Shown: positions 1 through 6,486 of the stretch, piece after piece
How positions within the stretch are numbered: the first letter of the stretch is position 1
How the letters are laid out: the number at the start of each line of letters is the position of its first letter
Assembly (NCBI GenBank): GCA_002333425.1
Contig: DDBL01000100.1
Location: 11,116-18,330, forward strand
Length of the DNA stretch: 7,215 nt
From: Leptospiraceae bacterium UBA2033
Lineage (GTDB): Bacteria; Spirochaetota; Leptospiria; Leptospirales; Leptospiraceae
Reading direction: 5' to 3'
Translations under genes and position numbers: made by a program
The notes under the pieces: model-generated
What the model was told of the DNA's origin: nothing
What the model saw: the letters and a program-made list of their open reading frames with translations, nothing else
The model's database searches: none

Positions 1-89
1 TTTGTTTCGGAGTTAGGACTTGATTGAGTACAAGAAAATAGGACAAAACAAAAAGAAATAAAAAATAGTCTGAAACTAGGTGTGTTCAT
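1..89 (-). CDS. Lipoprotein, N-terminal fragment running off the left edge
   Basis: Reading the minus strand from the ATG at 89-87 gives 29 uninterrupted codons to the window edge. They begin MNTPSFRLFF and continue through a hydrophobic stretch to LFSCTQSS. This is a lipoprotein signal peptide: an Arg at residue 7, a hydrophobic core of about 11 residues rich in Phe, Ile and Val, then the lipobox LFSC with the acylated Cys at residue 20, followed by a polar Ser/Pro/Asn-rich linker. The product should be a membrane-anchored lipoprotein. Nothing of the mature domain is visible, so no function can be given. An AAAGGA-type ribosome site lies 13 bases upstream (103-108), somewhat far. The gene is divergent from the secreted-protein gene at 200. 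The open frame could be chance, but charge, core and lipobox in the right order make that unlikely. Confidence 0.72.
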   Translation of the reverse strand, partial: MNTPSFRLFFISFCFVLFSCTQSSPNSET

Positions 90-199
90 AATGTGAAGTA
101 ATTCCTTTGAATAGGGTTGTCAAATAATTTACATGATCAAAAAAACACTATTGCGTTATCTCGTTATGTTTAGACAATTCAGTTATAAGGATTTACCAA
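90..199. promoter_or_regulatory. Divergent intergenic region, candidate promoters
   Basis: These 110 bases separate two divergently transcribed exported-protein genes and should carry promoters for both. On the minus strand a perfect TTGACA lies at 118-123. With a 17-base spacer the -10 position falls at 95-100 (TACTTC, poor), which would put the transcript start at or near the ATG at 89. On the plus strand TTGTCA overlaps the same bases (117-122), but I find no good -10 for it. The ribosome site AAGGA (187-191), 8 bases before the ATG at 200, is good. The promoter assignments are inference from short motifs. Confidence 0.3.
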
Positions 200-850
200 A
201 TGAATCTTAAAAAAATATTTACCTTAGGTTTTCTACTTTGTAATAGCATTTTTTCACAAGAGAATCACACAGATGTCTGGTTTTCAGAAAGAAAAGAATT
301 TAGAAATGGATTTGAGTTTTTACAATTAGCCAAACAAAATACAAAATTTACTTTTGCAAAACTTTCGTACAATGAAAATAAAAAATGGGAAGAAACTCGA
401 GTCCACGGATTTATAGAAGAAATTGGCAACGGAAAATACAAATTAAAACCAGAAATGTGTACAGTGTATGCTACTAAAAAATTAGGGTTAAGATGGATTT
501 TGATCCAAGGATTTGATTGCGATCACTTCGAAATGCAAATGACAGTAAATGAGCAGTTAACAACTATAAGCCCGTCTATCGGCATTTCAGAAAAATTATC
601 CTTAATAACCGAACAAAATAAGTTTACACATGCGATAGTCGGCATAGTGATAAAGGAAAACGAACAAGAATTTCAAGTTTGGAGTCTTGCGATGAGGTAT
701 GTAAAAAAAGGAGCTTTGGCGTCTATAAAGCAAAAACCAATCACGATTCTAGAAACAGTTGACTCAACAGGTACATTTACCTCAAAGGAAAAAGTCCAAG
801 TAGGCGACATAGTTACTATAAAGAATGTTGAATCTAAATTATTTGATTAA
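200..850 (+). CDS. Secreted/periplasmic hypothetical protein
   Basis: A 216-residue protein that I do not recognise as a named family. The N-terminus (MNLKKIF, then TLGFLLCNSIFS) is a signal peptide: two Lys, a short hydrophobic core, and a likely signal peptidase I site after Ser19 (SIFS|QE). Cys14 sits inside the core and the preceding residues (FLL) do not make a lipobox, so a lipoprotein is less likely. The mature part looks mostly beta-stranded, with alternating hydrophobic and charged residues (TRVHGFIEEIGNGKYKLKP at about 67-85; VGDIVTIKNVESK near the end). It has two Cys, at about residues 87 and 106, which could pair as a disulfide. There is no transmembrane segment after the signal and no enzyme motif I can identify. 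The start is supported by AAGGA 8 bases upstream. Its stop touches the stop of the opposite-strand LRR gene. Exported protein of unknown function. Confidence 0.8.
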   Translation: MNLKKIFTLGFLLCNSIFSQENHTDVWFSERKEFRNGFEFLQLAKQNTKFTFAKLSYNENKKWEETRVHGFIEEIGNGKYKLKPEMCTVYATKKLGLRWILIQGFDCDHFEMQMTVNEQLTTISPSIGISEKLSLITEQNKFTHAIVGIVIKENEQEFQVWSLAMRYVKKGALASIKQKPITILETVDSTGTFTSKEKVQVGDIVTIKNVESKLFD

Positions 851-1558
851 CTATCTTTCTCGTCGAACAATTTTTACATAGGGCAACATCTTTCTTAATT
901 CTGAAATTTCTAACTCTGAAATAGGTGTATTGTCGATACCTAAAGAATTTAGGTCTTTTAGATTATAAAGTGGCTTTAGGTTTTGAATTTGGGTATTCCC
1001 GATTTGTAAATCGAGTAATTTCTTGGATTCACGGATAGGTTCTAAATTAGTAACAGAAGTTTCCCTTATATCCAAATGTCTGAGTTCAGGTAGGTGTCTA
1101 CAAAATTGAACATCTTTAATTGCAGTTCTAAAAAGAGATAATCGTGTGATTTTTTTTAGTTTATAAATGGGAGTTAAATCAGAATTAGCCGTATCATTTA
1201 AAATTAGAGTGTGTAACCCAGTAAGTTCGGAAATGGGCAGTAAAGAAGTAACTGACGTTCCATTCAAATTTAGATACTGTAGATTTTTTAGTTTACCAAC
1301 CTGAGATAAGTCTTTGAATTTCGGAGAAGAAATTTCTAAAGATTCCAAAAATGGAAATTGGGACAATTGATCTATGTCTGGTAAAAAATCTTCTTTGAAT
1401 CCTAAGTATTTGGTTCTCTCTGGGAAATATTCCACTTTAGAACTGAGTGAATCTTTGATTGGAATAAATCCTGGCTCTGCTTTATAAATTTGAGGCGCAC
1501 AGTAAACGCACAATAAAGACATAAATAAAAATGTATATTTCTTAATCTTAAAACACAT
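851..1558 (-). CDS. Leucine-rich repeat lipoprotein
   Basis: A 235-residue LRR protein, probably anchored at the cell envelope and acting in protein or ligand binding. The N-terminus has Lys-rich residues 4-7, a hydrophobic core at 9-19 and Cys20 in a relaxed spirochete-type lipobox (VYC|AP). From about residue 49 to 224 the sequence is a tandem array with an exact 22-residue period; units begin at 49, 71, 93, 115, 137, 159, 181 and 203. The repeat pattern is LxxLxLxxTxIxxLxPLxxLxx, with Thr (NGT, NDT, FRT, RET, GNT, DNT) at the turn where many LRRs have Asn. This resembles the SDS22/internalin type of LRR. A short basic tail (VRRER) ends the protein. No catalytic domain is fused to it. There is no clear ribosome site before the ATG, so it may depend on coupling with the upstream SRAP gene 25 bases away. 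An inner ATG at codon 13 would lose the Lys residues and is rejected. The ligand is unknown. Confidence 0.88.
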   Translation of the reverse strand: MCFKIKKYTFLFMSLLCVYCAPQIYKAEPGFIPIKDSLSSKVEYFPERTKYLGFKEDFLPDIDQLSQFPFLESLEISSPKFKDLSQVGKLKNLQYLNLNGTSVTSLLPISELTGLHTLILNDTANSDLTPIYKLKKITRLSLFRTAIKDVQFCRHLPELRHLDIRETSVTNLEPIRESKKLLDLQIGNTQIQNLKPLYNLKDLNSLGIDNTPISELEISELRKMLPYVKIVRRER

Positions 1559-1583
1559 ACTAAGTTTGGTTCAAAATATATTC

Positions 1584-2294
1584 TTATGAACTGAATAAAG
1601 AAAGTTGGTTATTTGCAAAATCCGAAGAGTTTATTTTATTCTTTTGCGACAAAGGTTGAATAGCCGCAGGAATCATTTTTGTTTTCATTTTAGATTCAGG
1701 ATATGGAGTTAGAATTTTTTTACAATTCATATAATGGTTATTTGGGTTAAACCATTTGTGATATGATTCTTTTTCTAAGATCACTGGCATTCGATTGTTT
1801 TCGTGAATTGGCTTTACAATGTCATTTGCAGTTGTGGTTAAAATTGTGCAGGAGTAAATTTCTTCTTTTGTTTTGGGGTTAATCCATTTATCCCATAGAC
1901 CAGCCATTGCGAATATTGATTCTTCATTTACGGTGAATTCGTATTTATCCTTTTTCTTTTCTTCCTTTTTGAATTCATAAAACGCACTTGCAGGAATTAA
2001 ACATCGATTTGTATTTAATAAGTTTTGAAAAGAGGTTTTTTCTTCTAGATTTTCTGATCTTGCATTGAACATAGAATATTTTTTAATTGTTTCAAAGTCT
2101 TTTATAAAATTAGGAATTAGTCCCCAGCGCATAAGAGTGATTTTGTTCTTTTTATCATCTATTAATCTAATGACTGGGATTCTTTCTGTTGGTAAAAATA
2201 CTTCTTTTTCATACTCATCTTCTAGTTCATTCCAAAAGTTAAACTGGTCTTGGATTTCGGCTAATTTTTTTTTGAGAGAAAAACGACTACACAT
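1584..2294 (-). CDS. SRAP domain protein (YedK/HMCES family), abasic-site DNA-protein crosslink sensor
   Basis: A 236-residue SRAP (SOS response-associated peptidase) protein. Known members (E. coli YedK, human HMCES) bind abasic sites in single-stranded DNA and form a covalent thiazolidine link through Cys2 after Met removal, shielding the lesion. The key residues are present: Cys2 in MCSRFS, the MRWGLIP motif (55-61), Asn77-Ala-Arg79-Ser-Glu81, Glu107 in PASAFYEFK, and His164 in the PIHENNRMPVIL segment. Length and motif order match a full-length family member. The start must be this ATG because Cys2 is catalytic; AAAGGGA lies 8 bases upstream (2303-2309). The ATG directly follows the TAA of the dehydrogenase gene, so translational coupling is likely. 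I see no clear LexA-type operator here. A nine-A run (2265-2273) covers codons 8-10. It acts in the cytoplasm and is not obviously related to the neighbouring envelope genes. Confidence 0.95.
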   Translation of the reverse strand: MCSRFSLKKKLAEIQDQFNFWNELEDEYEKEVFLPTERIPVIRLIDDKKNKITLMRWGLIPNFIKDFETIKKYSMFNARSENLEEKTSFQNLLNTNRCLIPASAFYEFKKEEKKKDKYEFTVNEESIFAMAGLWDKWINPKTKEEIYSCTILTTTANDIVKPIHENNRMPVILEKESYHKWFNPNNHYMNCKKILTPYPESKMKTKMIPAAIQPLSQKNKINSSDFANNQLSLFSS

Positions 2295-2990
2295 TTAGAG
2301 AATCCCTTTCATTGGTAACACATAAGATTCATCTAGATTGATTGAACCTGGTAAGTATAAGAATGACTTTAGATATTCAGCAAACTCTTCCGGTGAAATC
2401 ATATCTTTTTGATCAAAGCCCTCTCTGTTGTCCCAGATTTCTGTACTTATCGCACCGGGGTAAACGGTGAATATGCGTATTTTGTCTTTTTTCCATTCTT
2501 CTCGAAGAGATTTGGCAAGTCCGGCAACTGCATGTTTGGATGCACAGTAGGCTGTTGATTCAGGAAAACCAATCTTACCCGCAGTAGAAGAAAGAAAACA
2601 CACAAATGGACTATCTGTAGAATTTCTAACCAGTGAGTAAAATTTTTGCAAAACTAAAAAAGACGAAATTATGTTTAGAGAAAAATGTTTTTCTATAGAG
2701 TCTTTGGATAAAGAAGAAATGTTTCCAAACAGCCCATCACCTTGACAGAGGTAAATCGCATGTATGTCCTTAAAAGAATGTTGGTAAAATTCAAAAAATG
2801 AAACAATTTCTTTTTCGTTTGTTAAGTCACACTTATAATTTACTCCAGAATCTATCATTTGTGTTTTCTGGAATGGAATCCCTCGTCTTGAAATTCCAAA
2901 TGCTCTAAATTCAGGAAGAGTATTGAGAAGTTCAAATAATGCTCGCCCTATTCCAGAGCCTGCACCTATTACTAGAATATTTTTTTTCAA
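2295..2990 (-). CDS. Short-chain dehydrogenase/reductase (SDR)
   Basis: A 231-residue classical-type SDR, a cytoplasmic NAD(P)-dependent oxidoreductase. The Rossmann nucleotide site is at the N-terminus (VIGAGSGIGRAL, Gly9, Gly13 and Gly15). Arg35 and Arg36 after the second strand suggest NADP(H) preference (inference). CDLTN (54-58) matches the adenine-binding Asp position. The catalytic set is complete: Asn106, Ser135 (FLSSTAGKIG), Tyr148 and Lys152 (YCASK), followed by the PGAISTEIW segment (178-186). The usual NNAG motif is replaced by LCQGDG (81-86). The substrate cannot be read from sequence. The gene starts with TTG: no ATG fits, and GAGGA lies 7 bases upstream. It follows the GT-C-like gene by 13 bases and its stop abuts the SRAP start. 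An eight-A run directly follows the start codon. A role in sugar or lipid modification with the upstream envelope genes is possible but unproven. Confidence 0.92.
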   Translation of the reverse strand: MKKNILVIGAGSGIGRALFELLNTLPEFRAFGISRRGIPFQKTQMIDSGVNYKCDLTNEKEIVSFFEFYQHSFKDIHAIYLCQGDGLFGNISSLSKDSIEKHFSLNIISSFLVLQKFYSLVRNSTDSPFVCFLSSTAGKIGFPESTAYCASKHAVAGLAKSLREEWKKDKIRIFTVYPGAISTEIWDNREGFDQKDMISPEEFAEYLKSFLYLPGSINLDESYVLPMKGIL

Positions 2991-2997
2991 ATTCTAA

Positions 2998-3002
2998 TCC
3001 TC
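2998..3002 (-). promoter_or_regulatory. Ribosome binding site deciding the TTG start of the SDR gene
   Basis: The minus strand reads GAGGA here, 7 bases before TTG at 2990-2988. No in-frame ATG or GTG lies between it and the glycine-rich nucleotide-binding motif. The site begins 1 base beyond the stop codon of the preceding gene, so initiation may follow termination on the same message. Confidence 0.7.
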
Positions 3003-3003
3003 A

Positions 3004-4206
3004 TTAAAATCCCCAGATAGTATAACCTTGTGCTTTTTGTATAAGCGTAACTTTTACTAGAAAAAGAATTAGGATTAAGAAACTTAGAAAAAAATACATT
3101 CCTGTTTTTGTATCTTCTTCTTCATTTTTTAGCAAAATAAAAAGAGGAATACTAATGGTAAACATTCTAGAAACATTTTCATAAACCGACCAGAAATGAT
3201 AATAACTCGCAGTTGAAACCATAAAAAATACAAGAGCAATTCCTAATCGAAATTCAATTCCTCTTTTCATATTTCCTGTAAATAAAATTCCTAATCCAGT
3301 GACGAGGAGAACTAAAAGAGGAAAACGAGAAAGAAGTCGCGCTAACTCTTTGTAATCCGTCGTAGTATTTAAAGTCTGTGCAATTGATTTAGAATAAGTG
3401 ATAATTCCTTCCAAAGGGAGGATAAAGTCCGTTAGCCTAGTAGCACGCCAATTTGGAAAAGTAACTTTGAGATATACATGCCACATGATTGGAATGATAA
3501 GAATGGAGAGAACGAGTAAAGCTTTTGGAATTCTTTTTTCTAAAATGGTTTTAACGCCCAAGGGGAAAAACAAAAACAAGGCAGGCTCTTTACATAAAAT
3601 GGCAAGACTTGCTACTAACACAAAATATAGATTTTCCTCTTCTAAGTAAAAATAATACGCAATGATGACAAGGGAAACCATAACAGAATCGCTGACAAGA
3701 ACAGCGTAACTACCAAGTGAAAAAGGAGACAGCAAATAGAAAATAGAAAGTATTTTTTTGTCCTCGTCTAACATGCGACGAAGTAGTATATACGAGATGA
3801 GAAACAAGGAAATATTAACAAAATACATTCCAAAGATGGACGCATTTTTTCCAAAAAATCCTATCACTCCGACTAATAACGGGTAGCCGATACGAGGGGC
3901 ACGGTAACTTTCATCAAATCCTTTAGGCCAATCCATGTTCCATTCGCTGATTGTTCGTGAATAGAAGTAGAAAATTTGACCATCATAGCCTGCTCCCAAA
4001 TCATCCTTATTTCCTAATATCACAACTGCTCCATCTGGCATTTTTTCTTTGTTCTGGACTGCAAATTCCATTCCGAAATTAATCATGGAAGTTGGATTGT
4101 AATTGTACTTTTTCCAAATTGATAAAGTTGTGATTGTATATACTAGAATAAATAGAGAATATCTAATATAGGTTTTTTCTAATATTTGTATAATTGTATT
4201 CATCAT
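3004..4206 (-). CDS. Polytopic membrane protein, GT-C glycosyltransferase-like
   Basis: A 400-residue inner-membrane protein with about ten hydrophobic segments: near 16-31, 108-118, 123-142, 152-187 (two), 194-215, 229-246, 295-310, 320-336, 347-359 and 370-389. After the first helix comes a roughly 75-residue periplasmic loop containing GYDGQIFYFYSR (73-84) and YRAPRIGYPLLV (101-112). This arrangement is typical of GT-C-type polyprenyl-phosphosugar transferases, where an acidic residue in the first external loop is catalytic; Asp75 is the natural candidate. From memory, the GYDGQ-Y...YR..R..YPLL pattern resembles the AZOBR_p60025-type cell-surface glycopolymer family, which I could not check. 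The start ATG overlaps the stop of the upstream SGNH gene (ATGA), with AGGA 9 bases before; a second ATG follows immediately. Likely role: adding a sugar to an envelope glycan or lipid (inference). The donor and acceptor are unknown. Confidence 0.78.
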   Translation of the reverse strand: MMNTIIQILEKTYIRYSLFILVYTITTLSIWKKYNYNPTSMINFGMEFAVQNKEKMPDGAVVILGNKDDLGAGYDGQIFYFYSRTISEWNMDWPKGFDESYRAPRIGYPLLVGVIGFFGKNASIFGMYFVNISLFLISYILLRRMLDEDKKILSIFYLLSPFSLGSYAVLVSDSVMVSLVIIAYYFYLEEENLYFVLVASLAILCKEPALFLFFPLGVKTILEKRIPKALLVLSILIIPIMWHVYLKVTFPNWRATRLTDFILPLEGIITYSKSIAQTLNTTTDYKELARLLSRFPLLVLLVTGLGILFTGNMKRGIEFRLGIALVFFMVSTASYYHFWSVYENVSRMFTISIPLFILLKNEEEDTKTGMYFFLSFLILILFLVKVTLIQKAQGYTIWGF

Positions 4207-5747
4207 GGAATATTTTCCTTAATTATTTCTGCGTAAACGGGAGACATTTGAAGAGAGCCTCTATAAGTGAGATGATGAGAGTCAATAAAATCTTGCACTT
4301 CTGGAATTGTATTATTTTTGTTATAAAATTTCACTCCATACTTGGATGCTAACTCTTGGTAAAACTCCAAATAGTCTTTGTACCATTCGCTATCTTTATA
4401 TAAGCTAAGTTCTAGCGGATTTTCGGGATTATTCACTATTACAAATGGAATTTTTGCATCGTGAAATTTTTTGGCAGATTTTTCCAGATAGTCAAATTCA
4501 GACCATCTGTGTTTGCCTTTGGTGTTTAGGAACTTTTTTACATTATGTAGATGATACAGTCTTTGCACTTCGGGGCGAACAAGGATTTGCCTCTCCTTGT
4601 CAACATATTGGTCTGCATTTTTGTACATTTTCTCAAAATAATCCACAGCATAATCCTCATCTGACATTTGACGCAGAACTTGGTCATCCATGCTGTCTAT
4701 GCGGGTAAAGGAAATATCTCTCTCAATTACTGATTTACAAAAGTTTTGAGAAAGTCTAATTCCATAAAAATATTCTTTTCCGTAGATTTTTTGGTCAATG
4801 ACCTTGGAACTAACGGTTTTTGAAATAAAGAACGACAAATGAATAGTATCCCCTCTTAAATTTTCGGGAATTGAAAACTGGACTCTTTCCCAGCCTGATT
4901 TTGAAAAATCCTTTCTAAATAATTCGGTCTGACCGCTTGCGATTCTTATTTCGGTATTTTTTTCTGGGATAAAAAATGTTTCTGAAAATTGTGATTTTTG
5001 CAAAAGATTACAATCTACCTCAAAGTTTTGAAAAGTCCAACCTTTTCGCCACTGAATTGGATTTAGATTAGAACCTGTGTAATTGTGAAAACTTCTTCCA
5101 CTTCTAGTATGTCGTTCCAAATAAGCATTAATTGGATCAGCCACAAAACTACGATAGCGGTTTACATAGAGAATAGATTTTGTTAGTAGAGGAAGAATTT
5201 CTGACTTTTTTAATTTTGGAAAATGATCGCGTAAAAAGTCTAGAGGATAATAGTATTTTACCGGATGACGTTTTGTATAGGCTTGGATTCTTCCTTCTTC
5301 ATGGTAATTGCCGAAACTTTCTTTTTGCCTTGGAAAATGATCCATTTGAAAATCACCAGGATTTATTAAGAGTAAAATCATGCCTGGTTTTTTTGAGATC
5401 ATTTCGTCTGCATAATAATACAAATCTGTTGGTGACATCGCAACATGCCCAAAAAATTCAGACTGTGAATTAAATCCTGATTTTGAAAGTTCTTTGTCTA
5501 CATCTTGCGGCAAATAAGAATAAAGCGCAACCGAGCTTCCTGTAACTAAAATGGATTTTTTGTCTTTTGTAAATTGGATGGATTCTTTTTTTTGTAGAAA
5601 ATTGTACCAGGGAGATGTGTCCCACTCCAATTCATTTGGAAATTTTAAAAACAAAAAGGAGAAAATGAACCAATCGAGTAATAAAATCGAACCAATAAAA
5701 ACAGTCGTATAAAGAAGAATTTTAATTTTTAAATTTTGAATATTCAC
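4203..5747 (-). CDS. Membrane-anchored SGNH-hydrolase-like protein with internal insert domain
   Basis: A 514-residue protein with one N-terminal transmembrane helix (about 10-34) and a large, presumably periplasmic, domain. SGNH/DltD-like marks are visible: a strand ending in TGSSVALYS (69-77), where Ser71 or Ser72 would replace the Ser of GDS; a Rossmann-like strand ILLLINPGDF (124-133); strand FVIVNNPENP (435-444); and near the C-terminus D489-S-H-H492 followed by LTYRGS, the usual DxxH block. Between these blocks, roughly residues 225-340 look like a beta-rich insert (IRIASGQTELFRKDF, WERVQFSIPENLRGDTIHL), possibly a carbohydrate-binding jelly roll (inference). SGNH proteins of this type add or remove acyl groups on envelope glycans. 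The start is GTG, with no ATG available before the helix and only a weak ribosome site; it lies 15 bases after the Uma2 stop. It overlaps the GT-C-like gene by 4 bases, supporting a joint function. Activity is not proven. Confidence 0.8.
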   Translation of the reverse strand: MNIQNLKIKILLYTTVFIGSILLLDWFIFSFLFLKFPNELEWDTSPWYNFLQKKESIQFTKDKKSILVTGSSVALYSYLPQDVDKELSKSGFNSQSEFFGHVAMSPTDLYYYADEMISKKPGMILLLINPGDFQMDHFPRQKESFGNYHEEGRIQAYTKRHPVKYYYPLDFLRDHFPKLKKSEILPLLTKSILYVNRYRSFVADPINAYLERHTRSGRSFHNYTGSNLNPIQWRKGWTFQNFEVDCNLLQKSQFSETFFIPEKNTEIRIASGQTELFRKDFSKSGWERVQFSIPENLRGDTIHLSFFISKTVSSKVIDQKIYGKEYFYGIRLSQNFCKSVIERDISFTRIDSMDDQVLRQMSDEDYAVDYFEKMYKNADQYVDKERQILVRPEVQRLYHLHNVKKFLNTKGKHRWSEFDYLEKSAKKFHDAKIPFVIVNNPENPLELSLYKDSEWYKDYLEFYQELASKYGVKFYNKNNTIPEVQDFIDSHHLTYRGSLQMSPVYAEIIKENIP

Positions 5748-5762
5748 GTGCTTTAAAGTGTT

Positions 5763-6329
5763 TTAAGTTTTTGAAAGAAAGTCATTTAGGGAAAAAGAAA
5801 TTTCCGAAATCACAGTAGAAGTAAAAACTTCTTCTTTTTGCAAAATTTTGGTATAAGAATACTTTCCATCCATTGGATTCGTATAAATTTCTAAAATATT
5901 ATTTTGTAGGTTAATGATAATATACTCTTCGATTTTGGCTTTAGCGTATATGTAAGATTTTGCTCTGTCTAGTGCAATCGAAGTATTTGCAACTTCAATT
6001 ACTAATTTTGCCTCTCTCGGATGAGAGGTAGAATAATCTCCATTAGCCACAATTGCAATATCAGGTTCTGGTTCTGAAAAACCAGTATTGATGGGATTTT
6101 CTAGTCTAACTTGGAATTTATTTTTTATGGTTTCATAAAGAAAGTGAGCTAACATTGTAACTAAGTTAGCGTGAATTGGATCTTTGGGCATTTTTTCTAT
6201 CACAACTCCTTCTAGTAGTTCAGTTTTTTCGGAAATTAGACCTTGCTTGTATAGAAAATGATATGCCTCCACACTGATAGGAAATGCTCTTTCAAAAATT
6301 GCCTGACGATCTTTTAATGCTAAGCTCAT
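5763..6329 (-). CDS. Uma2 family protein (DUF820, PD-(D/E)XK nuclease-like)
   Basis: A 188-residue Uma2/DUF820 protein. The family has a PD-(D/E)XK restriction-endonuclease fold and occurs in many copies in cyanobacteria, Leptospira and other bacteria; its biological role is unsettled. The expected parts are in order: VEAYHFLYKQG (20-30), ELLEGVVIEKMP (37-48), a helix with HANLVTMLAHFL (53-64), the active-site strand EPEPDIAIV with Asp90 (86-94), KLVIEVANTS with Glu112 (108-117), and DRAKSYIYAKAKIEEYIIIN (121-140), matching the usual K..YA..GI.EYW block with Ile in place of Trp. It is therefore full length with apparently intact catalytic residues. No ribosome site is visible before the ATG. 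A TTGACT at 6358-6363, with a poor -10 at 6335-6340, would start the transcript almost at the ATG. It is the first gene of the minus-strand run and lies about 55 bases from the inverted repeat pair at 6384-6486. Confidence 0.9.
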   Translation of the reverse strand: MSLALKDRQAIFERAFPISVEAYHFLYKQGLISEKTELLEGVVIEKMPKDPIHANLVTMLAHFLYETIKNKFQVRLENPINTGFSEPEPDIAIVANGDYSTSHPREAKLVIEVANTSIALDRAKSYIYAKAKIEEYIIINLQNNILEIYTNPMDGKYSYTKILQKEEVFTSTVISEISFSLNDFLSKT

Positions 6330-6334
6330 GGTTT

Positions 6335-6363
6335 TAATTTGGTTTTTACAAGCGGAAAGTCAA
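6335..6363 (-). promoter_or_regulatory. Weak candidate promoter for the Uma2-led gene run
   Basis: On the minus strand TTGACT (6358-6363) is followed after 17 bases by AAATTA (6335-6340). The -35 is good and the -10 is poor. The predicted start would fall at or beside the Uma2 ATG (6329), implying a leaderless or very short-leader message, which agrees with the missing ribosome site. This is motif inference only. Confidence 0.25.
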
Positions 6364-6383
6364 GAAAGAATTTTTAAAGATTA

Positions 6384-6486
6384 CCACCGATCGCTAACGC
6401 TAACACCGAGGGTACCGATAATAGAAGTAAGTATTATGCTAGGACGACTATTTCTAAAATCCTCCGCGTCTTTGTGCCTCGGTGGC
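6384..6486. repeat. Diverged inverted repeat pair, CCACCGA...TCGGTGG ends
   Basis: The left arm (6384-6411) begins CCACCGA and ends CACCGAGG. The right arm (6461-6485) begins CCTCCGCGTC and ends CCTCGGTGG. The reverse complement of the right arm begins CCACCGAGGCAC and ends GCGGAGG, so the arms look like diverged inverted copies of one unit of about 25-28 bases around a 49-base centre. Exact complementary blocks are CACCGAGG (6404-6411) with CCTCGGTG (6477-6484), and CCACCGA (6384-6390) with TCGGTGG (6479-6485). The right arm resembles, from memory, a class of short intergenic repeats of the CCTCTGCGTC...CCTCGGTGG type seen in many unrelated bacteria. The local GC content is clearly above the surrounding DNA. 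The right arm lies inside the coding region of the gene at 6436. Confidence 0.6.

Noticed and set aside
1..27. Plus-strand frame ending at TGA 25-27, possible end of an upstream gene
   Set aside because: Nine codons carry no information, and the minus strand of the same bases encodes a convincing lipoprotein signal.
2065..2298. Plus-strand open frame opposite the SRAP gene
   Set aside because: It overlaps catalytic SRAP residues on the other strand and has low-complexity Ser/Phe content with no ribosome site.
4445..4708. Plus-strand open frame within the SGNH-like gene
   Set aside because: It is antisense to a conserved domain, with a Cys/His-rich composition typical of reversed codons and no start signal.
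6328..6435. N-terminal extension of the small secreted protein to the ATG at 6328
   Set aside because: The 36 extra residues precede a clear signal peptide, cross the left repeat arm and overlap the Uma2 start; it is more likely untranslated.
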